Positions 49,907 to 59,741 of a stretch of DNA of 64,000 nt are shown here, piece after piece (within the stretch, counting starts at the first letter, position 1; every line of letters starts with the position of its first letter). The translations under genes and the position numbers were made by a program. The stretch is from Desulfobacterium sp. (GTDB taxonomy: Bacteria; Desulfobacterota; Desulfobacteria; Desulfobacterales; Desulfobacteraceae), in assembly GCA_030145245.1 (NCBI GenBank), contig JAQYWC010000048.1:62001-126000 (forward strand), in the 5' to 3' direction. Below the pieces are notes generated by a model. The model was given only the letters and a program-made list of their open reading frames with translations. It searched no databases and was not told the origin of the DNA.

Positions 49907-50884
49907 ATGGAGATCCTTACCCCCAATGAACCACCATGCTGGAATGACAACCAGCTTATCTCAGAACACAGGGAAAAGCTGCCCCGTGTGATTCAGAATA
50001 TCCTTTCAACCATGGACGATGAGACCTGCTTTGCCCACATAGGGGATGAGCCCATCCACTTTTCCACCTCGGTCAAGGCCATGGTGGACAAGTTCAGGGA
50101 GGTTCTGTTTCCCGGATATTTTTCCCGGGAAAAGCTGGATGCAGCCAACCTTGGCTACTGCATGGGCCAGAATGTCTCCCAGCTCCATGACATCTTGTCT
50201 GAACAGATCACCCACGTGCTGAGGCATGACTGCCTCAGGTACGGCCAGGCCTGTACCGAATGTGAGATACGGGGGCAGGAGGTGGCCTTGCGGGTGATCG
50301 AATCGGTGCCGGACCTCAGACGGGTGCTGGCCGATGATGTAAGGGGTGCCTATGACGGCGACCCTGCGGCCAAGAGCCATGACGAGGTGATCTTCAGCTA
50401 TCCCGGCCTGTTTGCCATCACCGTGTACCGGATTGCCCACATCCTCCATGACTTAGGCGTTCCCCAGCTTCCCAGGATCATGTCTGAACATGCCCACAGC
50501 GTGACCGGCATCGACATCCACCCGGGTGCCTGCATTGGGAAACGCTTTGTCATCGACCATGGAACCGGCATCGTCATTGGTGAGACAAGCATCATCGGTG
50601 ACAATGTGAGGGTCTACCAGAATGTCACCATCGGCGCCCTCTCCCTCCCACCCGGGGCTGGCGAGTTGCTCAAGGGAAAGAAACGCCACCCCACCATTGA
50701 AGATGATGTGATTATCTATTCCGGGGCCACCATCCTCGGGGGGGAAACCATTATCGGAAAGCGGTCTGTCATCGGCGGTAATGTCTGGATCACCGAATCC
50801 ATCCCCTCTGATACCAAGGTGTTCATCGAAACCCCCAGGCTTGTTTACCGGTACAAGGAGAGAGATGATGAATATTCTATCTGA
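49907..50884 (+). CDS. cysE: Serine O-acetyltransferase
   Basis: A 325-residue serine acetyltransferase, making O-acetylserine from serine and acetyl-CoA for cysteine synthesis. The N-terminal 180 residues are the helical extension; from about 185 on comes the left-handed beta-helix of hexapeptide repeats ('[34 protein letters not shown]', '[12 protein letters not shown]'). The catalytic His/Asp region is in '[12 protein letters not shown]'. It overlaps cysK by 17 bases, so the pair is translationally coupled. Its promoter has a palindromic operator shared with the XRE/two-CW gene. Confidence 0.9.
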   Translation: MEILTPNEPPCWNDNQLISEHREKLPRVIQNILSTMDDETCFAHIGDEPIHFSTSVKAMVDKFREVLFPGYFSREKLDAANLGYCMGQNVSQLHDILSEQITHVLRHDCLRYGQACTECEIRGQEVALRVIESVPDLRRVLADDVRGAYDGDPAAKSHDEVIFSYPGLFAITVYRIAHILHDLGVPQLPRIMSEHAHSVTGIDIHPGACIGKRFVIDHGTGIVIGETSIIGDNVRVYQNVTIGALSLPPGAGELLKGKKRHPTIEDDVIIYSGATILGGETIIGKRSVIGGNVWITESIPSDTKVFIETPRLVYRYKERDDEYSI

Positions 50885-51788
50885 TATAACAAAGAGCTGG
50901 GGGTGCACTCCCCTGGTTCATTTGAAGGGGCTCAGCACCCGGTACAATGCCACCATCCTGGGAAAGGTCGAAGCGTTCAATCCCCTGGGGAGCATCAAGG
51001 ACCGCATCGGGGTTGCCATGATCGAAGCTGGCGAGAAACAGGGGCTTATTTCCGAAAACACGGTGATTGTGGAGCCCACCAGCGGCAACACCGGCATCGC
51101 CCTTGCGTTTGCAGCGGCGGTCAAGGGGTTGAAACTGGTTCTCACCATGCCTGAAACCATGAGCATGGAACGTCAGAAGCTGTTGAAGCATCTGGGGGCA
51201 ACCCTGGTGCTCACCCCGGGAACCCTGGGAATGAAGGGAGCCATTGAAAAAGCCGAAGCCATGGTTGCCGAGACACCGGATGCCTTCATGCCCAACCAGT
51301 TTTCCAACCCTGCCAACCCGGAGGTGCACAGGAGAACCACGGCCGAAGAGATCTGGATCGATACCAAAGGCGAGATTGACATGCTTGTGTCAGGCGTTGG
51401 CACCGGCGGCACCATCACCGGTATTTCAGAGGTGATTAAGGAGAGGCGGCCATCGTTCCAGGCGGTTGCCGTGGAACCGTCCGAGTCCCCGGTTCTGTCC
51501 GGAGGCGTCCCCGGGCCCCATAAAATCCAGGGCATAGGCGCGGGATTTGTCCCGGATGTGTTGAATCTCTCCATCATCGATGAGATCGTCCAGGTGGCTT
51601 CCCAGGAGGCCATCAACAGGGCCAAACAGCTTGCAAAAGAGGAGGGTGTTTTGTGCGGCATCTCCTCCGGGGCGGCCGTTCAAGCAGCCATTACCATGGC
51701 TGGCCGGGAGGAGAACAAGGGGAAAGTTATAGTGGTTATCCTGCCGGATACAGGGGAGAGGTATCTGAGCACCGACCTGTTCCTGTAG
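50868..51788 (+). CDS. cysK: Cysteine synthase (O-acetylserine sulfhydrylase)
   Basis: A 306-residue PLP enzyme that makes cysteine from O-acetylserine and sulfide. The PLP lysine lies in '[11 protein letters not shown]' (about residue 43), the substrate loop in '[12 protein letters not shown]', the phosphate-binding loop in '[10 protein letters not shown]' and 'GISSGAAV' near the C-terminus. The start at 50868 (ATG after AAGGAG) lies inside the end of cysE; ATG 50865 is an alternative. In a sulfide-producing cell this is a likely main route to cysteine. A strong bidirectional hairpin follows. Confidence 0.95.
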   Translation: MNILSDITKSWGCTPLVHLKGLSTRYNATILGKVEAFNPLGSIKDRIGVAMIEAGEKQGLISENTVIVEPTSGNTGIALAFAAAVKGLKLVLTMPETMSMERQKLLKHLGATLVLTPGTLGMKGAIEKAEAMVAETPDAFMPNQFSNPANPEVHRRTTAEEIWIDTKGEIDMLVSGVGTGGTITGISEVIKERRPSFQAVAVEPSESPVLSGGVPGPHKIQGIGAGFVPDVLNLSIIDEIVQVASQEAINRAKQLAKEEGVLCGISSGAAVQAAITMAGREENKGKVIVVILPDTGERYLSTDLFL

Positions 51789-51791
51789 GAT

Positions 51792-51829
51792 CCCCCCGAC
51801 CCGATCCGGTTCAGAACCGGATCGGGGGG
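51792..51829. terminator. Strong hairpin between converging cysK and rubrerythrin
   Basis: CCGATCCGGTT-CAG-AACCGGATCGG forms an 11-base perfect stem, extended by C-run and G-run arms. It separates convergent genes and fits a bidirectional terminator. Confidence 0.85.
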
Positions 51830-51835
51830 TAGAAC

Positions 51836-52378
51836 TTAGAAATATCGCTTCAGAAGGCCCTGGAAAGCCATGCCATGGCGGGCTTCATCCTTGCACATCT
51901 CATGGACCGTATCATGGATGGCGTCGAGTCCAAGCTCCTTGGCCCGGGTGGCAATGGCTTTTTTACCCTTGCAGGCGCCGTTTTCCGCAGCTACCCTGGC
52001 GGTAAGGTTCGCCTTTGTATCGGCTTCGAGAACGTCTCCCAAAAGCTCTGCAAATTTACTTGCATGCTCTGCCTCTTCCCAGGCAATCCGCTTATAGGCT
52101 TCTGCCACTTCAGGATATCCTTCCCTGTCTGCTTGACGGGCCATGGCGATGTACATGCCAACCTCGGTGCACTCTCCTGCAAAATTATCCTTGAGTCCCT
52201 GGAGGATCTCAGGGTCTACGTCCTTGGCTGAGCCAACAACATGGCCGTCGGCCCAAGCGAATTCGCCCTCTTCCATAATGGAAAATTTTTCCCCTGCCGC
52301 ATTGCACTGGGGGCACTTCTCCGGAGCAGCATCACCTTCATGAACATAACCACATACATCGCAAGTAAACTTTTTCAT
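51836..52378 (-). CDS. Rubrerythrin with N-terminal rubredoxin domain
   Basis: A 180-residue protein with domains in reversed order: a rubredoxin-like domain first ('[22 protein letters not shown]', residues 4-26), then a diiron four-helix domain ('[18 protein letters not shown]', '[16 protein letters not shown]', '[14 protein letters not shown]'-like). Such reverse rubrerythrins reduce hydrogen peroxide, and in clostridia are strongly air-induced. It is a lone gene behind a sigma54 promoter (52460-52476). Its ribosome site is AAGGAGA. Confidence 0.9.
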   Translation of the reverse strand: MKKFTCDVCGYVHEGDAAPEKCPQCNAAGEKFSIMEEGEFAWADGHVVGSAKDVDPEILQGLKDNFAGECTEVGMYIAMARQADREGYPEVAEAYKRIAWEEAEHASKFAELLGDVLEADTKANLTARVAAENGACKGKKAIATRAKELGLDAIHDTVHEMCKDEARHGMAFQGLLKRYF

Positions 52379-52459
52379 TTTTTCTCCTTATTCGGCTCGT
52401 ATCAGCCCTATTGGTAATAGTAATATCATCGGTCATTTTCTGAACTGTGGAATCCTCAT

Positions 52460-52476
52460 TGCACCGACCGTGCCAA
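52460..52476 (-). promoter_or_regulatory. Sigma54 (-24/-12) promoter of the reverse rubrerythrin
   Basis: On the minus strand: TTGGCACG, four bases, GTGCA; GG at 52474-52473 and GC at 52462-52461, ten bases apart. The -24 half is perfect. The start would be near 52449, about 70 bases before the ATG. Confidence 0.72.
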
Positions 52477-52549
52477 GTTGGAGGATAATCTTATAACTCC
52501 TTCAAAAAACAGGGGGTAAATGGTTTTCGGTTAAAGGATGAAACAGGGC

Positions 52550-52585
52550 GTGTCTCATGCCTGGGACAGTGGTGCTTTGAGACAC
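52550..52585 (-). terminator. GTGTCTCA/TGAGACAC hairpin after the acyl-CoA synthetase gene
   Basis: GTGTCTCA (52550-52557) pairs perfectly with TGAGACAC (52578-52585). It follows the stop at 52607, so a terminator is likely. It also lies 100-140 bases before the reverse-rubrerythrin start site, the usual place for an enhancer-binding site, so either role is possible. The spacer 52379-52606 has no gene. Confidence 0.5.
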
Positions 52586-52606
52586 TGGGACAGTTGCGTC
52601 TGGGCC

Positions 52607-54733
52607 TTACGCCTCCTCCTTTTCAAGGATAATCCGTACATCCGCAACCGTTGCACCCTGACCCTCCCCATGAACCAGCAGGGGATTTATGTCCAGTTCT
52701 TTTATCCGGGGGTTTTCCAGGACCAGGTCGGAAAGCCCGGTGATCATTCTTTCAAGGATATCAAGGTCCGCCACAGGCCGTCCCCGGAATCCCTGGAGCA
52801 TGGGAAGCCCTTTGATGGAAGAGATCATCCTGCGGGCATTGTTTCTGCCAATGGGAGCGATCCTGAATACCACATCCTTGAACAGCTCAACATAGATGCC
52901 CCCAAGGCCAAACATCACCAGGGGACCAAAAACCGGATAGCGGGTCATGCCCAGGATCACCTCTTCTCCCCTGGGCGCCATCTTCTGGATCAGGACCCCC
53001 CGGATTTGGGCGTTGGGATCATATTGCTCAGCATTGGCAACAATGGTGGCAAAGGCCTCTTTTACCTGGTCTGTTGTTGTCAGGTTCACCTTTACCCCAT
53101 CAGCATCGGATTTATGCATGATCTGGGGCGACACGATCTTCATGACAACGGGCAGCCCGATCTTTCCGGCAATGTCAGCCGCCTCCTCTTTGGTTGTTGC
53201 AAGTTCTGTGGGCAGCACCTTGAATCCGTAGCAGGCCAGTAATTCAAGCCCCTCGAGTTCGCTCAGGTAGGTGATGTCCCTGGAAAGGCAGTCTTCGATA
53301 ATGTCAGCCGCCCGCCGGGAGTTGTGATCAAAGGTGAATTGGGCAAGAATTTGCCGGTTGAGCCACTGGGATCGTTTGTACATCACGCCAAGGGCCTTGG
53401 CCGCATTTTCCGGGAATCGGTATACGGGGATCCGGTGTTTCTGCAGATATTCCACCCCGACGGATACATCGATAATCCCCATGAAACAGCAGACCACGGG
53501 CTTGTCAAACCGCTTTGAAATTTTCACGATCACCTTAGCCGTGCCAATGGCATTGGTCATGGACTGGGGGGTGAGGATCACCAGCACCCCGTAAACCCCC
53601 TCATCCTTGATCACCGCTTCCAGGGCATTTTCATACCGGTCCTGGGCGGCATCACCGATCACATCCACCGGGTTGTGGATATTGGCGGTGGGGGGCAGAT
53701 GGCTTGCCAGGGTCTCCAGGGTCTCTTTTTGAAATTCGGCCAGCTTCAATCCCGATACCTCGGTCATGTCCGTTGCCACAATGCCGGGACCGCCCGCATT
53801 GGTGACAATGGCGATTTTGTTGGACCGGGGCAGTTTCTTCAGGGAAAAGGCATTGGCATAATCAAACAGCTCATTTACCGAATCCACCCGTATGATGCCT
53901 GCTTCATCAAAAATAGCGTTATAGATGGCCTCCGACCCTGCAATGGCACCGGTATGGGATGCTGCCGCTGACGCGCCGGCAGCGGTCTTGCCGGACTTTA
54001 TCACCAGAACAGGGGTGGGATTGGGGCCTGAGGTGATCTGCTTTACCTCATCAATAAACTCCTGTCCCGATCGCCTTAACTCCTCCATATAGATCATGAT
54101 TACGCTGGTATCGGGATCCGCATGGTAATATCTCAGCAGGTCCAGCTCATCCACGTCTGCCTTGTTGCCAATGGATATGAACTTGGAAAAACCAAACCCT
54201 CTGTCCTTGGCAAAATCGAGGACAGCCGTACAAAGGGCGCCGCTCTGGGATATAAAAGAAACATTGCCGGCTTCAGGCATGCGGGCAGAAAAACTTGCGT
54301 TGAGCTTTATTCCGGCGTTGGGGTTGATCACCCCGAGACAGTTGGGGCCGACAACGCGAATTTTTGCTTCCTTGCAGATCTCAATGATCTTATCCTCGAT
54401 CTCAATGCCTTTACCGCCCACTTCCCTGAAGCCTGCCGATACAATGATAATCCCTTTTACCCCTTTTTTTACACACTCTTCAACAGCGGTAAGGGCACGT
54501 TCAGGGGGCAGGATAATCATGGCAAGATCAACCCGATCCGGAATGTCCAGGATGCTCTTGTATGCCTTTACGCATAAAATGGATCTGGCCTTTGGATTCA
54601 CCGGGTAGAGGGTGCCTGTATACCCTCCCCTTAGTATATTTTGAAAAATATCGTGTCCCACTTTCCCCGGGGTGGTTGAAGCGCCCAGAATTGCAACCGA
54701 TTCGGGCGAAAAAATTGCATCCAGCTTGTCCAT
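52607..54733 (-). CDS. ADP-forming acyl-CoA synthetase (fused alpha-beta)
   Basis: A 708-residue NDP-forming acetate/acyl-CoA ligase, which makes or uses ATP by interconverting acyl-CoA and acid. The alpha part (1-450) has a CoA-binding domain ('VAILGASTTPGKVG'), the ligase motif 'FISQSGALCTAVLDFAKDRGFGFSKFISIGNKADVDELDLL' region and the phospho-His in 'AASHTGAIAGS'. The beta part is an ATP-grasp domain (about 485-708; 'LPVVMKIVSPQIMHKSDADGV' and 'DINPLLV'). Both subunits in one chain is common in archaea and anaerobic bacteria. A sigma54-like site lies about 55 bases upstream (54786-54801). Confidence 0.92.
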   Translation of the reverse strand: MDKLDAIFSPESVAILGASTTPGKVGHDIFQNILRGGYTGTLYPVNPKARSILCVKAYKSILDIPDRVDLAMIILPPERALTAVEECVKKGVKGIIIVSAGFREVGGKGIEIEDKIIEICKEAKIRVVGPNCLGVINPNAGIKLNASFSARMPEAGNVSFISQSGALCTAVLDFAKDRGFGFSKFISIGNKADVDELDLLRYYHADPDTSVIMIYMEELRRSGQEFIDEVKQITSGPNPTPVLVIKSGKTAAGASAAASHTGAIAGSEAIYNAIFDEAGIIRVDSVNELFDYANAFSLKKLPRSNKIAIVTNAGGPGIVATDMTEVSGLKLAEFQKETLETLASHLPPTANIHNPVDVIGDAAQDRYENALEAVIKDEGVYGVLVILTPQSMTNAIGTAKVIVKISKRFDKPVVCCFMGIIDVSVGVEYLQKHRIPVYRFPENAAKALGVMYKRSQWLNRQILAQFTFDHNSRRAADIIEDCLSRDITYLSELEGLELLACYGFKVLPTELATTKEEAADIAGKIGLPVVMKIVSPQIMHKSDADGVKVNLTTTDQVKEAFATIVANAEQYDPNAQIRGVLIQKMAPRGEEVILGMTRYPVFGPLVMFGLGGIYVELFKDVVFRIAPIGRNNARRMISSIKGLPMLQGFRGRPVADLDILERMITGLSDLVLENPRIKELDINPLLVHGEGQGATVADVRIILEKEEA

Positions 54734-54785
54734 GAAAATCTCCTTGAAGTATTTATAGCATTAATCATCGCGTCGGTAGTAAATA

Positions 54786-54801
54786 AGCAAAAGTTATGCC
54801 G
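54786..54801 (-). promoter_or_regulatory. Possible sigma54 promoter of the acyl-CoA synthetase
   Basis: On the minus strand CGGCATAAC-TTTTGCT keeps GG and GC ten bases apart (54800-54799 and 54788-54787) and the TTGCT -12 half. The -24 half is weaker than in the other three sites of this window. Confidence 0.4.
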
Positions 54802-54921
54802 TCCACCAGGATCTTCCGGCATGGTTTGTGAATATCTTCAGGATAGATGTATAGCGTTTTCTGCGGGGATAAATCAATACTGATCATCCCGTTACAATCT
54901 TCTTTCCGGGCAGGTGATCTA

Positions 54922-56862
54922 ATGGAGAAAAAACTGCAAGTGGATAAAAAACTGCAAGAAAAAATCGATTCAATGGCCATACAAAGGGGCAGTCAGTACA
55001 GGCCCAGGACCCGCCATCTTTTGGCAGACGGCAGTCCCAGATATACCAATCGCCTCTTCCTGGAGTCAAGTCCCTATCTGCTTCAGCATGCCCATAATCC
55101 CGTGGACTGGTATCCCTGGGGAGACGAGGCCTTTGGCGCTGCAAAACGCCTGGACAGGCCGGTGCTGCTCTCCATTGGCTACTCCACCTGTCACTGGTGC
55201 CATGTGATGGAGGAAGAATCCTTTGAGGATGAAGAGATTGCCGGGCTTTTGAATGCAAATTATATTGCCGTGAAGGTGGACCGGGAGGAGCGGCCTGACC
55301 TTGACGCCATCTATATGACAGCCGTGCAGGCCATGACCGGTGGGGGCGGATGGCCGTTGAATGTCTGGCTGACCTGGGACAGGAAACCTTTTTTCGGGGG
55401 CACCTATTTTCCGGCCAGGGATGGAGACCGTGGGGTGGGAATGGGGTTTTCAACCATACTGGAACGCTTGGGTGATATATACAAAACAGACCGGGCGAAG
55501 GTAGAAAAAACGGGCAACGACCTTGTCAGCGCCATTGGTCAATATATGACGATCCAACCGGGAACAGCGTTGCCGGGTGTTGATGTTTTTCACAAAGCAG
55601 CCCGGATCTACAAGCAGGAGTTTGATCCTGTCAACGGGGGGAGCAAAGGCGCTCCAAAATTTCCCAGCAGCCTGCCGGTCCGTTTTCTGTTTCGCTACTG
55701 GCAACGAACCCAGGATAAGGCAATCCTTGGGATGGCCAGGACAACCCTTGTTAAAATGGCTTCCGGAGGCATGTATGACCAGATGGGGGGCGGTTTTCAC
55801 CGCTATTCCACGGATCAGCAATGGCTGGTCCCCCATTTTGAGAAAATGCTCTATGACAATGCCCTGCTGGTGGTGGCCTATCTGGAAGGGTTCCAGGCCG
55901 TTGGGGAGGAAAAATTTGCGGCTGTTGTCCGCCATATCCTTGGTTATGTAAGCCGTGAAATGAGATCATCCCATGGTGCCTTTTACTCGGCAACCGATGC
56001 GGACAGCATTGATCCACAGGGGGATATGAATGAGGGCTATTTCTTCACATGGACACCCGGAGAGATCCGGGAGGCATTGGATCATGATCGGTCGGAGGCG
56101 GTCATCCGGTATTACGGGGTCAGCGAAACCGGCAATTTTGAGGGACGCTCGATTTTACGCCTTGACCCGGACCCCGCCGGGGTGGCACGGGATCTCAAGA
56201 TCAGCGGGCAGGCTTTAAGTGAAATCATTGAAAAGGCCAACCAGCAACTCTATCTTGTTCGAAACACCCGGCCAAAGCCCTTGCGGGACGAAAAAATACT
56301 CACTGCCTGGAACGGGTTGATGATCACAGCTTTTGCCATGGCCGGGCGCATACTGAACCAGCCTGAGTATATTGACCAGGCCGGAACAGCCGCCCGGTTC
56401 ATCCTTACAAGGGTCTTTAAAGATAATACGTTGTATCGCAGCTATAAGGACGGAGAGGCCCGGCACAACGGTTATGTGGAGGATTACGCTTTTTTTACGG
56501 CAGCCCTCCTGGACCTGTATGATGCCACCCATGATGCCACATGGCTGGAAAAAGCCATTGAACTTGACGCCATCCTGGAGGAAAAGTTCGAAGACCTTGA
56601 AAACGGCGGTTTCTTCATGACCGCCCATGACCACGAGACGTTGATCGCCCGGCAAAAAAACAGCAGCGACGGGGCGCTTCCCGGCGGAAATTCCGTGGCC
56701 ATTTTATGCCTGTTTCGCCTGGCCGGGTATACCTCCCAGGAGCGTTATGCTGAGCGCGGCCGCAAGGGATTGAAGGCGTTTTCTCAAATTCTTTCTTCCA
56801 ACCCAACAGCCCTTTCCGAGATGCTTTTGGCCGTGGATCTTTTCCTCTCCACCCCAAAATAG
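54922..56862 (+). CDS. DUF255/thioredoxin-domain protein (YyaL/SPATA20 family)
   Basis: A 646-residue protein. An N-terminal thioredoxin-like DUF255 domain (about 40-200) begins '[27 protein letters not shown]' and carries the Cys pair '[14 protein letters not shown]'; an (alpha/alpha)6 barrel like those of sugar epimerases and glycosidases follows (about 230-646). The family is widespread but its reaction is unsettled. Start ATG 54922 has an AGGTGA site; an upstream in-frame ATG (54847) is poorly supported. It converges with the chemoreceptor gene. Confidence 0.88.
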   Translation: MEKKLQVDKKLQEKIDSMAIQRGSQYRPRTRHLLADGSPRYTNRLFLESSPYLLQHAHNPVDWYPWGDEAFGAAKRLDRPVLLSIGYSTCHWCHVMEEESFEDEEIAGLLNANYIAVKVDREERPDLDAIYMTAVQAMTGGGGWPLNVWLTWDRKPFFGGTYFPARDGDRGVGMGFSTILERLGDIYKTDRAKVEKTGNDLVSAIGQYMTIQPGTALPGVDVFHKAARIYKQEFDPVNGGSKGAPKFPSSLPVRFLFRYWQRTQDKAILGMARTTLVKMASGGMYDQMGGGFHRYSTDQQWLVPHFEKMLYDNALLVVAYLEGFQAVGEEKFAAVVRHILGYVSREMRSSHGAFYSATDADSIDPQGDMNEGYFFTWTPGEIREALDHDRSEAVIRYYGVSETGNFEGRSILRLDPDPAGVARDLKISGQALSEIIEKANQQLYLVRNTRPKPLRDEKILTAWNGLMITAFAMAGRILNQPEYIDQAGTAARFILTRVFKDNTLYRSYKDGEARHNGYVEDYAFFTAALLDLYDATHDATWLEKAIELDAILEEKFEDLENGGFFMTAHDHETLIARQKNSSDGALPGGNSVAILCLFRLAGYTSQERYAERGRKGLKAFSQILSSNPTALSEMLLAVDLFLSTPK

Positions 56863-56896
56863 ATGGATATGCTCTACCCTTCGGGGAAGAAATAAG

Positions 56897-56923
56897 CCAT
56901 GGGGCAGGAATTCTGCCCCATGG
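56897..56923. terminator. Perfect 11-bp hairpin between converging genes
   Basis: CCATGGGGCAG-GAATT-CTGCCCCATGG, a perfect stem with a 5-base loop, 34 bases after the DUF255 stop and 12 bases past the chemoreceptor stop. It can serve both strands. Confidence 0.8.
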
Positions 56924-56934
56924 CGACCCTGGGA

Positions 56935-58596
56935 TCATGGCTCCAGTTTGAAATGGTCTACCATTGTGTTTAGTTTCTCCGCAAGCTCTGATAGCTTTCC
57001 GGAGCTTGAATGGATGTTGCTGCTGTTGGAAGAGATCTGGGAGATGGAGTGGCTTACGTCCCGGATATCCTTTGACGTTGCCATGGATGCGACTGAGGTG
57101 TTGGCCACATTGCCGCTGACCTCCTGGATCGCATCTGCTCCCTGGGAGACATTGATATCGATGTCCGATACGGTATTGGTCTGGTCTTCCACGGCCAGAG
57201 AGATGGTCCCAATGATGTCACTGACCTCGTGGATGACCTGGGCAATCTCCTTGATGTCCTCCACGGTGGATCCGGAGGCGCTCTGAATCCAGTCAATGTT
57301 TTCCCTGATCTCTTCGGTTGCCCGGTTGGTCTGGGCGGCCAGGCCCTTTATTTCGTTTGCGACCACGGCAAAGCCCTTGCCTGCCTCTCCGGCCCGCGCG
57401 GCTTCAATGGTGGCGTTGAGGGCCAGGAGGTTGGTCTGTTCTGAAATCTCGAAGATGGATTCGGAGACCTTGCCGATTTTTATGGCGGCATTTCCCAGAT
57501 CGTCCACCCTTGATGATGCCGACTCCACCCGCTGAACCGCCTTGGTTGAAATTCCATTGGCACTCTCGGTATTGCTGGAAATGTCCCGGATGGTTTTGTT
57601 CATCTTGGAGGTGGAATCGGCAATCTGCTGGGTGTTTGTCGTCAACTCCTCCATGGCGGCAGCCACCGCATTCATGTCCTCGCTCATCTGTTCTGCATGC
57701 TGGGCAACACTTTCGGTCCGTTGGGCCGAGCTTTCCGATTCCGTGGAAAGACCCTTGGCCACCTGATTCATGTCCGTGGAGGAGTGATTCAAGGAGACCG
57801 CCTCCATGCGGATGCTTTTCATGTGATCGTGCAAGGTATTTATGAAAATGTTGAGGTTGTGACCCAGAAAGGCGATCTCATCCATTTTTTCAATGGGCTT
57901 GTCCCGGGAAGGAAACCGTTGGGTCAGGTCTCCCTGGCTGAGCTTGTTTGCCGTGGAGGCGGCGTTAAGGAGTTGCCTGACAATGCCACGGATCTGCAGG
58001 AGGCTTAACACCATAAGTATGACGCCGGTGAGCATTCCTAAGCTTTGGAGGAAAAGGAGGTGCTTCACCTTTTTTTCTGACATTTTCTGCATCATGCCCA
58101 CGGCCGTGTTCATCTCCTTGAGGAGCTTCAGGTTGTGCGCCTTGACATATTGGAGGCTTGGACCGGTTTGATCACCGTTGGAGAGGACCCGCGTCATATG
58201 GTTTGAAAACTCCTGCCACTGTCTTTTTACCGACGCCAACTGGGTTGCAGCCGGCTCTTCTGCCCGGGGGCAATTGGCGTAGAGGGTTTTTTCAAGGTTC
58301 AGGTCCAGGGGCGCATTCCCGGAATCAGACAGGGCCTTCAGGGTGATGTCAAAAACCTTCATTGTATTCCTGACGTCTGCACCGAGTTTTGCCTTTTCCG
58401 CTTGATTATCCATGGAAGAGAGCAAAAAAAGTTCTTTGGACATCTTCTGGGAGAGCATCCGTTGTCTTCCGGCAAGGTTGATGACAAGGCTGTCATCCTT
58501 TTGTGCCGAGGTGGTTTGCCAGGTCACGGCAAACATGAACAGAATGATGAAAAAAAGGCCTCCAACGATAAGCCCCAGTTTATACCTGATAGCCAT
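56935..58596 (-). CDS. Methyl-accepting chemotaxis protein with PilJ-type sensor
   Basis: A 553-residue membrane chemoreceptor. A membrane helix (6-28) is followed by a periplasmic PilJ/NarX-type sensor ('[20 protein letters not shown]', about 35-180), which in NarX relatives senses nitrate or nitrite, a second helix (about 185-205), a HAMP domain and the cytoplasmic signalling hairpin with the conserved tip '[38 protein letters not shown]' region (about 390-430). Methylation sites flank the tip. It is a single gene with an AAGGAG site. Confidence 0.9.
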   Translation of the reverse strand: MAIRYKLGLIVGGLFFIILFMFAVTWQTTSAQKDDSLVINLAGRQRMLSQKMSKELFLLSSMDNQAEKAKLGADVRNTMKVFDITLKALSDSGNAPLDLNLEKTLYANCPRAEEPAATQLASVKRQWQEFSNHMTRVLSNGDQTGPSLQYVKAHNLKLLKEMNTAVGMMQKMSEKKVKHLLFLQSLGMLTGVILMVLSLLQIRGIVRQLLNAASTANKLSQGDLTQRFPSRDKPIEKMDEIAFLGHNLNIFINTLHDHMKSIRMEAVSLNHSSTDMNQVAKGLSTESESSAQRTESVAQHAEQMSEDMNAVAAAMEELTTNTQQIADSTSKMNKTIRDISSNTESANGISTKAVQRVESASSRVDDLGNAAIKIGKVSESIFEISEQTNLLALNATIEAARAGEAGKGFAVVANEIKGLAAQTNRATEEIRENIDWIQSASGSTVEDIKEIAQVIHEVSDIIGTISLAVEDQTNTVSDIDINVSQGADAIQEVSGNVANTSVASMATSKDIRDVSHSISQISSNSSNIHSSSGKLSELAEKLNTMVDHFKLEP

Positions 58597-58872
58597 AACT
58601 CAACTCCTTGATGTCGTCTAAAAGCTTGTGATTGCAATAATTGTTAAAGAGGTAAAACAGGACATAGTATAGATGGTGTTGGGCATTTTTCAAGGAGTTT
58701 GTTTGTCAGACGCTGTTGAGGCCCTGTACTGTCCTTGCTCTCCACCCGGCAAAGGGCGTTTGCCATGGGGGGCATTACTAATGGCAAGGGAGCATTTCCT
58801 TTCAATGAAATTTGAGGTCAGGACCTGGAAAGTGTGCTATAACAGATGAACAAATCAGTCATAATTTCACAA

Positions 58873-58900
58873 TTGCCATGACAGGTCTATGACCTATAAT
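58873..58900 (+). promoter_or_regulatory. Sigma70 promoter with AGGTC-TAT-GACCT operator
   Basis: TTGCCA (58873-58878), 16 bases, TATAAT (58895-58900). A perfect inverted repeat, AGGTC-TAT-GACCT (58883-58895), sits in the spacer and touches the -10, so a repressor there would block the TVP38-oxidoreductase-glycosyltransferase operon. The rest of the 58597-58943 spacer shows no gene. Confidence 0.65.
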
Positions 58901-58943
58901 TGAAGGAACAGGGCTGGTTGTCCGGCCACCGAAAGGAGTCGCC

Positions 58944-59741
58944 ATGGTTCAGGAAAACAGGAAGGCCCCAACCAAAGGTCGCAATGGAGGAATCTTGAAA
59001 GTGATCGCTTGCGTATTTATTATTGTTGGGGCTTTGGCCGGGGCCATCTATTTTAATCTGCCAGCTGTGTTTCGGGACGTTCTGGCCTGGATTGACCAGG
59101 CAGGTCCCGTTGCGCCCCTGGTATTTTTATTACTTTATGTGGCAGCCTGTGTGTTTATGCTGCCCGGCGCCATCCTGACCCTTGGCGCAGGAGCGGTGTT
59201 TGGTGTGGTCAGGGGAACCCTGCTTGTCTCCCTTTCCTCCACCCTGGGTGCGACGGCAGCCTTCCTGATCGGCCGTTACCTGGCGCGATCCATGGTGGCA
59301 CGGCGGGTGGAAGAAAATCCGACCTTCAAAGCGCTGGATGGGGCCGTGGCAGGCCAGGGCTGGAAAATAGTGGGCTTAACCCGGCTTTCGCCGATTTTTC
59401 CTTTTAACCTGCTTAACTACGGGTTTGGCCTGACCCGGGTTTCTTTGCGTGATTACGTGCTGGCGTCATGGATCGGGATGATTCCGGGCACGGTGATGTA
59501 TGTCTATATCGGCTCCCTGGCAGGGAGCCTGGCCGAGCTTGGGGCAAAGGACAGCGGTGGAACCCGCTCCCTGGCAGAATGGGGGCTCTACCTTCTGGGG
59601 TTCATGGCAACGGTGGCGGTCACCGTGGTCATCACCCGCATTGCGCGCCAGGCCCTGGGCCAGCGGATGAAGCCCGGGGCGGAATCAAACACAGAATCGA
59701 ATACGGAATCCAACGCGGCATCAAAGGAGACACAACCATGA
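58944..59741 (+). CDS. TVP38/TMEM64 (VTT domain) membrane protein
   Basis: A 265-residue inner-membrane protein of the DedA-like VTT superfamily, which includes lipid scramblases. Hydrophobic helices lie near residues 18-40, 50-85, 90-115, 165-190 and 210-235. Family motifs seen are 'FMLPGAILTLGAGAVFG' (the GxxFG turn) and 'LTRLSPIFPFNLLNYGFGLTRV'. The tail is Asn/Thr/Ser-rich. It opens a three-gene operon; its stop overlaps the next start (ATGA). Bacterial TVP38 genes often accompany flavin oxidoreductases annotated near mercuric reductase, as here. Confidence 0.88.
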   Translation: MVQENRKAPTKGRNGGILKVIACVFIIVGALAGAIYFNLPAVFRDVLAWIDQAGPVAPLVFLLLYVAACVFMLPGAILTLGAGAVFGVVRGTLLVSLSSTLGATAAFLIGRYLARSMVARRVEENPTFKALDGAVAGQGWKIVGLTRLSPIFPFNLLNYGFGLTRVSLRDYVLASWIGMIPGTVMYVYIGSLAGSLAELGAKDSGGTRSLAEWGLYLLGFMATVAVTVVITRIARQALGQRMKPGAESNTESNTESNAASKETQP

